A DNA stretch of 64,000 nucleotides from Clavulina sp. PMI_390 (lineage: Eukaryota; Basidiomycota; Agaricomycetes; Cantharellales; Hydnaceae), in NCBI GenBank assembly GCA_015039315.1, contig WIDE01000076.1, forward strand, positions 60,611-124,610, given 5' to 3'. Of the stretch, positions 57,883-64,000 are shown piece by piece. Made by a program: the position numbers and the translations under genes. The notes under the pieces are model-generated. The model was given only the letters and a program-made list of their open reading frames with translations. It had not been told where the DNA came from and ran no database searches. The first letter of the stretch is position 1; each line of letters begins with the position of its first letter.

Positions 57883-59298
57883 GGCGGCCAAATCACTAGT
57901 TAGGCGAGTTTTCGGAGCCTCAGCCCAATCTGGTAGGTGTCCCGGCCCGGCCTCAGTCCTGCAACTCCGCGAATATCTTCGAACGATTGAGATGAGACAT
58001 ACCGGCGGGGGAGGAAGAGAAAGTGAAAAAGCAGAGAATCTGGGAGATTGTTTGACCCTACTCCCTTTTATGTGCTTTTGGCCGGTTGCCCATCGATTCG
58101 TGCTATTTGGGCGAGTCCGACGGCCCGATGCGACACACTCTGCAACATGCTTTTCGCGGAAATTCTTTCTCCATAAAGCTATGTCGAAAATCATTCCAAT
58201 AAACACCGTATAAGGCATTATGTATATTGTGCAAAGTGTGTCCGGGTCGGAACGAGAAAAAGTCTTGGCTCTCAGAGGTTATAGTGCCACGCTCTCGCCT
58301 TCGTCACAAGGACACCATATTCCCGCAATTAGCTCACTTTCCTGTCAAAGAGGAAGATTGATGTCGCTCTACTTTAATAAAGCCACGTAGCCTGTATAAC
58401 GCTCAACGAATTGAGCTCATTGGATGAACCGAAGAGGCATCGATTTGAGTTCCTCCTTGCGCTCTTTCTGTATGGAGAGAAGGATATCATCTCATGAGAG
58501 AGTATGTATCTTCCACTGAACACACGAGGTCACTCACAGCACCTCGGATGAATGACACACTCAGTTCTTATGCTTTACAAGAGGATCCACTGAAGACTCG
58601 ACGGGGCGCGCGCAATCATCGAAGTCTGATGACACAGGCTCTGGGCGGTCCGGGTTAGAAGGTTCTTCGGGAGCTGATGATGACTTCTCTGTCTCTGCAT
58701 CAATGAAGCTTCTTATACCTTTTGACTATTCATCAATGGGGAGTCTTACATGCGCTACTATTACTATCATAGCAACGAGGATGTGAGGGTGCTCGGAGAT
58801 TTGCATGTGCTTCGGCGCGCGGTGCAGCCGTTAGCACCGCCAACCAAGAACCAACGAACCAAACCCCAATACCAATGTCTGTCCGAGTCGAATAGGCGAA
58901 TGCTGGGCTAGGATCTGTCAATAATGGACGCTGATGGTTGCTAAAGTCGATATATTTATAATTTATCGGCTGCCGCATGTTCCTGAGAAGGTGACGTCGC
59001 TCGTTCGGATACCGGAAAGCAATTCCCTGTTGTATACTATACACATCTTGTTGTATATCTATACATATCTTGTCTTTGTCTAAGGCAGGAGGGGCTGAGC
59101 GGGTGATCGGCATCTCCCGCCCAGGTGCTGCGCGTCACACACGCCATTCAGTTGTCTTTTGTCACCCGTCACTTAGGCGAGCAAAGCCTGTGCTCAGCCG
59201 ACTACGACTATCTCTCTATCTTCACAAACTTATACTAGACAGCGGGCGCCAACGACTAGCATCGTCGTCAGAGGCGACACCGGTAATTCCTAATAATA
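57883..59298. other. Divergent intergenic region between the reductase and PIP5K
   Basis: About 1.4 kb. On the minus strand 58700-58430 contains coding-like text (ETEKSSSAPEEPSNPDRPEP; ERKEELKSMPLRFIQ with stop at about 58423) flanked by splice-like signals. I could not assemble a start, so I leave it as an unassigned possible small gene. Confidence 0.35.
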
Positions 59299-62200
59299 AT
59301 GAGCACGACCATGCTGCAGTATCCGCCGTCGCCGTCAATGCGGAGCAGGAGCAGTTATCGCTCTGCTGCCGACCATTCGTCCTCCCATCGCAACTCGCTC
59401 CTCTCCACCTCTGGCGCATCGTTTGAAACAGCCCTGGCGAGCGCAGTATCACTCGTAGACGACGACAACGTAGACGTCGATGGCCTTCTTGTCAATGTCG
59501 AGGACACAGAACAAGTTGACACAGCGGCCGTCAACCCTTTGCATGTGCTTGCATCCTCTCAGTCAGACGGCAGCTCTCCGCCCATCCACATCACCCGAGT
59601 GAGCGAGGACACCGTATACATCTCCAACAGCGACCAGCCACGTCCCGGGCCTGCTCGCCGGGCGGCTGGGAAAGCACTAGACCATGTCCACAAAGTTGCT
59701 GCCATCGTCACCCCATCCTCGGCCTCGGCCCATGCCCAACCTGGCTCTTCGCCCGGTAATGGCTCATTATTGAGCAAACTTGGTAGTGGGGACGGCCTCG
59801 CATTGAACGCCGTAGAAGGCCCGAACGGCCTCACGCCTCCACCCTCGCCTCCCAGCACCGAAAGCTTTCGTCTGCGAGCAGGCCTGGCTCCTGTATCGTC
59901 GTCCAGCAACCCAAATGGGGACGTCCTGGGAGGCCCCACTGTTGCGGAGCCTGATGTGGGGGATTTGGATGACGATGCTCCCATTGCTCCCGCGACACCG
60001 CGCAAAGGCCAAAATAGCACACCATCACCGAGTACGTCTTTTCTTCATCATTTCACTACTATTCGAGCCGTAAAAAATGCTGATTATTTTTATTACCAAT
60101 ATCTAACCTGGATTGGACGCCCCAGACGCGACGCCAAGGGCCGTACGCACGCCAAGTGGAGAAGTGGCGTCACATCAGCGATCGCCATCAGATACCTCTA
60201 CATCCACTATACCCGTAACTGGTGCAACCACCTCCTCTTCATCCTCATTACCCTCATCGTTTGCCTATCCTCGTGTTACGCGCGGTGGTCCCGAGCACGG
60301 AGCCCCACCACCCTCTTCCTACTTTTCTCCGGTGGCAGGGTCCGCAGACGTGCCTCCGACACCAATAAGTTCTGTTGGTGATAACACCACCACCGCCACT
60401 ACCACAACTAGTGCGTCTACAATCACGGACTCACAACGACAACACCCTTCACCCTCATCAGTGACTTCGCATTCGCAATTTGAGTCACCAGTCGAATACC
60501 TTTCTGCATCACCTCCGCACAACAAGACTGCCGCGCCTCCCTCGAGAGGATCATCGTCATCCTCCTTACATGGTCACGCCCACCCCACTCCCGCGGCAGG
60601 CACATCATCATCCTCATTCCATCACGCGTCCCTTCCCGCCCCATCCAAAGCAGCAGCTGGGCAACCACCTTCCCCATCCCGACGAAACACCATGGCAATG
60701 GATGGTGGCGGCTCTCCACACAGCGGTCATGGCCGCTCACGTTCTCTCACAGGCACCATAGTCGCCGCCGGAGCAGGGGCAGTTGGAGTTCCTCAATCTG
60801 GCGCGCCATCTTCGTACCCCGGCTTTGGAGCGCCGATCAACCGTACGCACAGCGGCCAATCCTCGTCCCCTCATTCGCACTCTCAGCAGCCCACGACGAA
60901 AGCGAGCCTCGATTCGGATATCTTGAAAGAGGCAGAACAGATTCGGCGCGAGAGGACGTCGAAGCGCGCACGCGAGACGCGCGAGCGCGAGAGGGAACAG
61001 AGGGAGCGCGCTGATGCGGAAGCCAAGTTGACGGGCACGTACGTCCCTCCGCCTCAGGCCCAGGCCCAGGTCCACCCTCAACAGCCCTCTACCAGCCATG
61101 ATGGTGGTGCGGTAGCTGGCCCGAGCCATCATCAGCGGACGGGGTCGGACGAGATTTCGCTTGCTGGTTGGGGTCTACCGCCGTCGTCGACTATGAACAC
61201 CGACCCTATGTCTGTGGATGGGTCGGCGCTCGCGGCGATGGAGCGCGCCGGTCCCGCAGCTGTTGTTGTTGCTCCTACTACTGCGGTGGCGGCAACGGCA
61301 ACTGCTGCGAAGCCGGCTGATGAAGAGAACAAGGTGCTTGTGGGTAACTTGATTGGGGAGGACCACGTCAATTACGTGCTGATGTACAACATGTTGACGG
61401 GCATTCGCATTGGCGTACGTACACATCCCTCATCATGGGTTTATTTGATGAATCAGGATTGCTGACAACTGAGCCTTCTTTCTTGCTTTCTGTGATTATA
61501 GGTCTCGAGATGTGAGGCAAAGATGAAGCGACCTCTGACTCCAGAAGATTACACAGCGAGTCACAAATACTCGTTCGATATGTATGTGACTCATTCATCA
61601 ACCTTTTGCATCCCATTGCTCACTCCTGATTAACCCTTCTGATGAATAGCACTGGCAATGAGTTGACCCCTTCAGCGCGCTATGACTTCAAGTTCAAGGA
61701 CTACGCGCCCTGGGTATTCCGCACCATGCGTGAAGAGAACTTTTACCTCGACCCCGCAGACTACCTGCTCTCGCTCACCTCGAAATACATCCTCTCCGAA
61801 CTGGGCTCGCCTGGCAAGTCTGGCTCATTCTTCTACTTCTCGCGCGACTACCGCTTCATCATCAAGACCATCCACCACAACGAGCACAAATTCCTGCGCA
61901 AGATTCTCCCACTGTACCACAAGCACGTGCGAGAGAATCCGCATACACTGCTCAGCCGCTTCTATGGCTTGCACCGTGTCAAGCTGCCAAGGGGGCGCAA
62001 GATCCACTTTGTCATTATGAACAACCTGTTCCCGCCCCATCGCGATATTCACGAGACGTATGATCTCAAGGGTAGTACGGTAGGGAGGGAGTACCCTGAG
62101 GCGAAAGCTCGCGAGAACCCGCGTGCGGTCCTGAAGGATATTAATTGGATTGACCGCAAGCGCGTTCTCGAGCTTGGTCCTGAAAAGAGGGCATTGCTGA

Positions 62201-63090
62201 CGGAGCAGTTGAGGCGGGACGAAGAGTTCCTAAAGAGCGTCAATGTGATGGATTACTCGCTGCTGATTGGGATCCATAACATGCAGCGAGGGAATCGAGA
62301 CAATCTTCGGAGGAACACCCTCAAGGTGTTCAAGGCTGGGGTGAGTGTTGAAGGTTCAATTTTCCGCGGTTTGTTATAGTTTTCTGACTGGAATGTATTG
62401 TTATATTATAGCCTGACATGGGCCAGATCCCACCCGGAATGCGACGCCGACGCGGCTCCCATTCGAGCCGTTCAGAAATGGAGGGCGCAGGCGTCCCAAG
62501 ACATCGCATGTCGCGTGGAAATACCTCCGTCACCACGGGTACCGACGTACATCATCATCAACCTCATCATCACCAGAGCTACCCTCCCATTGCTGGTGCC
62601 CACCATCATCACCACCCCCATCACGCGTCACAACTCAGCCATGGTCAGACGATCGGGTCACTATCGGACGAGCTTCCTGATCTGGACGACTCGGATCGAC
62701 AGCATTTCATCTTCTACCAGGACGAGGGTGGGTTCAAGGCGACGGATGAAGCGAACCGCCCCATGGACACCATCTACTACTTGGGTGTGATTGATATCAC
62801 AACACCATATAATTCCGTCAAAAAGTTGGAGCACTTCTGGAAGGGTCTGCGGGCAGATGTTGTATGTTCCTTTCTTACTCTCTATTTCCTCACCTTGTTC
62901 GTCACTAGATGACTAATTATAATACTGCTCATAGCATAAAATCAGTCCTGTTCCAGCAGCCGAGTATGGCAGCCGCTTTTTCGACTTTTTGACAGCATCG
63001 ATGCGCGGAGGTGGAGGGACTGAGCGATTCAAGCCTGAATCCCGCTCGACTCCGCAACCCGCAACGCCATCCATGCCTGAACAGCAATAG
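59299..63090 (+). CDS. Phosphatidylinositol-4-phosphate 5-kinase (Mss4-like)
   Basis: Exon 1 59299-60031, exon 2 60126-61414, then exons from 61502, 61650, about 62412 and 62936, ending TAG 63088-63090; roughly 1,080 aa. The N-terminal 600 residues are Ser/Pro-rich and probably disordered, with a charged helix ([20 protein letters not shown]) before the kinase. The PIPK domain includes [37 protein letters not shown], the glycine loop [17 protein letters not shown] with the ATP-binding Lys, [41 protein letters not shown] and [20 protein letters not shown]. The specificity loop region is [18 protein letters not shown]. The enzyme makes PI(4,5)P2 at the plasma membrane, controlling actin, endocytosis and cell wall signalling. 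An unusual His-rich insert (around 62550-62630) sits inside the kinase domain, in the variable insert before [20 protein letters not shown]. Confidence 0.94.
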
Positions 63091-63759
63091 GCGTCTGTCA
63101 TTCCCATTGTTCTCCCCTTGTCCTGTTCCTCCCTTTCACCACCGCTGCGTCACCTCCTGTTAACCTCTCACGATCTACTACATCTCCCTTTTTCCAATTT
63201 GCTCGCTCCCACCAACACCGCATGCGCATTGACCTGTTTGTCATCTGCTTGTTGCATTATTCCATGCAATTGTCTCACTCATTTGGGTCTCTCTCGCCTT
63301 GTTTCTCACTACAATTACCGCGTGCATAGTCGCACCGCGGCACACACTCATTTGGTCTGTAGTCTCTCTCACTCGTGTCGCCAGGACTTGGGACACTTCC
63401 ACACTCGTTTACGTTGGTTTCCTTTGATCTCTTTTCTCTTTTCATCTCATTTCTTTTCCTAGCATTTTTTCCTTTGTTTTCTCTCCTCTTCTTTTCATCT
63501 CCTTTGTTTTCCCCTTTCTCCGCTGCCTCTCATCGGCCTTGACGGATGAATCATCAATCCATGCTGCATGCGTACTCCGCGCACTCTAATCTCATCACTC
63601 TCCCGCATAGTTATGCCGTGTACATAGAATTCCGTACAAGGGGTATATGCTACAGGTAGCGAGCTACAATAGACCGAGAATGATAAGGTGAACAAACGAT
63701 AGCTGAAAGGATAACACAGGGGGTATTGTAAGGCAGGAGAGTGTCAGGGGGCGGCATTA
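63091..63759. other. Intergenic, convergent 3' ends
   Basis: About 670 nt, with a T/C-rich tract (63420-63530) probably belonging to the PIP5K 3' UTR. No gene seen. Confidence 0.4.
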
Positions 63760-64000
63760 TTATTCGGAATCGTGGTCTGACTCTGCAAGAGCAGGTTCTT
63801 CATCGACAGGCATTTCGGTTTTGGTTCGTCCCCTGGTTCTCGGCTCTATAAATAGAAAAAAGGACAGATAGTCAGTTATGGAGGGTAGCCATTAGGAGAC
63901 TTTACAGAGCAACGCACTCCTCTCAGTCGTTTTCTGACTGCGACCCGCGGCTTTTCGGCGCGCTGCAGCTGTCTTCTTCTGCATGCTCTCCTCCAAGGCT
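63760..64000 (-). CDS. 3' end of an unidentified gene (basic then acidic tail)
   Basis: The stop is TAA at 63762-63760. The last exon (about 63851-63760) reads PRTRGRTKTEMPVDEEPALA then ESDHDSE, and joins across a short intron to ALEESMQKKTAAARRKAAGR, which runs off the right edge. The basic stretch followed by an acidic end suggests a nuclear or nucleic-acid-binding protein, but the family is not visible. Confidence 0.5.

Noticed and set aside
57496..58218. A 240-codon minus-strand frame extending upstream of 57882
   Set aside because: The part from 57882 down is used in the reductase model; the part above lacks conservation and begins in presumed promoter sequence, so I did not extend the gene further.

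Overview
The window is from a filamentous basidiomycete, most likely an agaricomycete. The genes carry many short GT-AG introns (about 50-130 nt) and tiny exons. The repertoire includes a Ppo-type fatty acid dioxygenase, a CFEM/GPI protein, a DUF6534-like membrane protein, a GPI-tailed alginate-lyase-like enzyme and an H2A with a C-terminal SQ motif. A Rhizoctonia/Ceratobasidium-like fungus would fit, but genus is inference. There are two runs of N (11 nt at 10241 and 642 nt at 43496).

Layout, left to right. 1-9 kb: the 3' tip of an unidentified gene, an F-box protein, an alginate-lyase-like enzyme, a pepsin-type aspartic protease, and a fusion of a carboxymuconolactone-decarboxylase-like domain with an alpha/beta hydrolase. 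9-19 kb: an EthD-like gene divergent from the fusion gene, then a tandem array made of two long paralogues of an unrecognised family (called X here), a broken X fragment and a broken EthD 3' fragment. 19-24 kb: a CFEM protein with three consecutive microexons, then 3.8 kb with no gene I can support. 24-35 kb: a Ppo-type dioxygenase/P450 fusion whose P450 half has lost its heme-ligand cysteine, a broken fragment of an unrecognised large gene, and that gene's longer copy, which has an apparent frameshift. 35-43 kb: a small secreted Kre9/Knh1-like protein, proteasome subunit Rpn3 and a multi-spanning membrane protein. 44-54 kb: three dispersed copies of a small Pro/Ser-rich protein with a C-terminal membrane segment (called Y here), inside an approximately 3.4-kb repeated unit. 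54-64 kb: histone H2A, an aldo-keto reductase, a phosphatidylinositol-4-phosphate 5-kinase and the 3' end of another gene.

Housekeeping genes (Rpn3, H2A, PIP5K) alternate with secreted or cell-surface genes (alginate lyase, protease, CFEM, Kre9-like) and with recently duplicated, partly decayed lineage-specific genes (X, EthD, the 32-35 kb gene, Y). No operon-like logic is expected. The one pair whose neighbourhood suggests shared function is the CMD-hydrolase/EthD divergent pair. Exon boundaries were placed by eye from GT/AG sites, reading phase and family conservation. For the alginate lyase, CFEM gene, Y copy A and CMD-hydrolase every coding exon was placed and the total length divides by three. 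For the other genes only some junctions were phase-checked.
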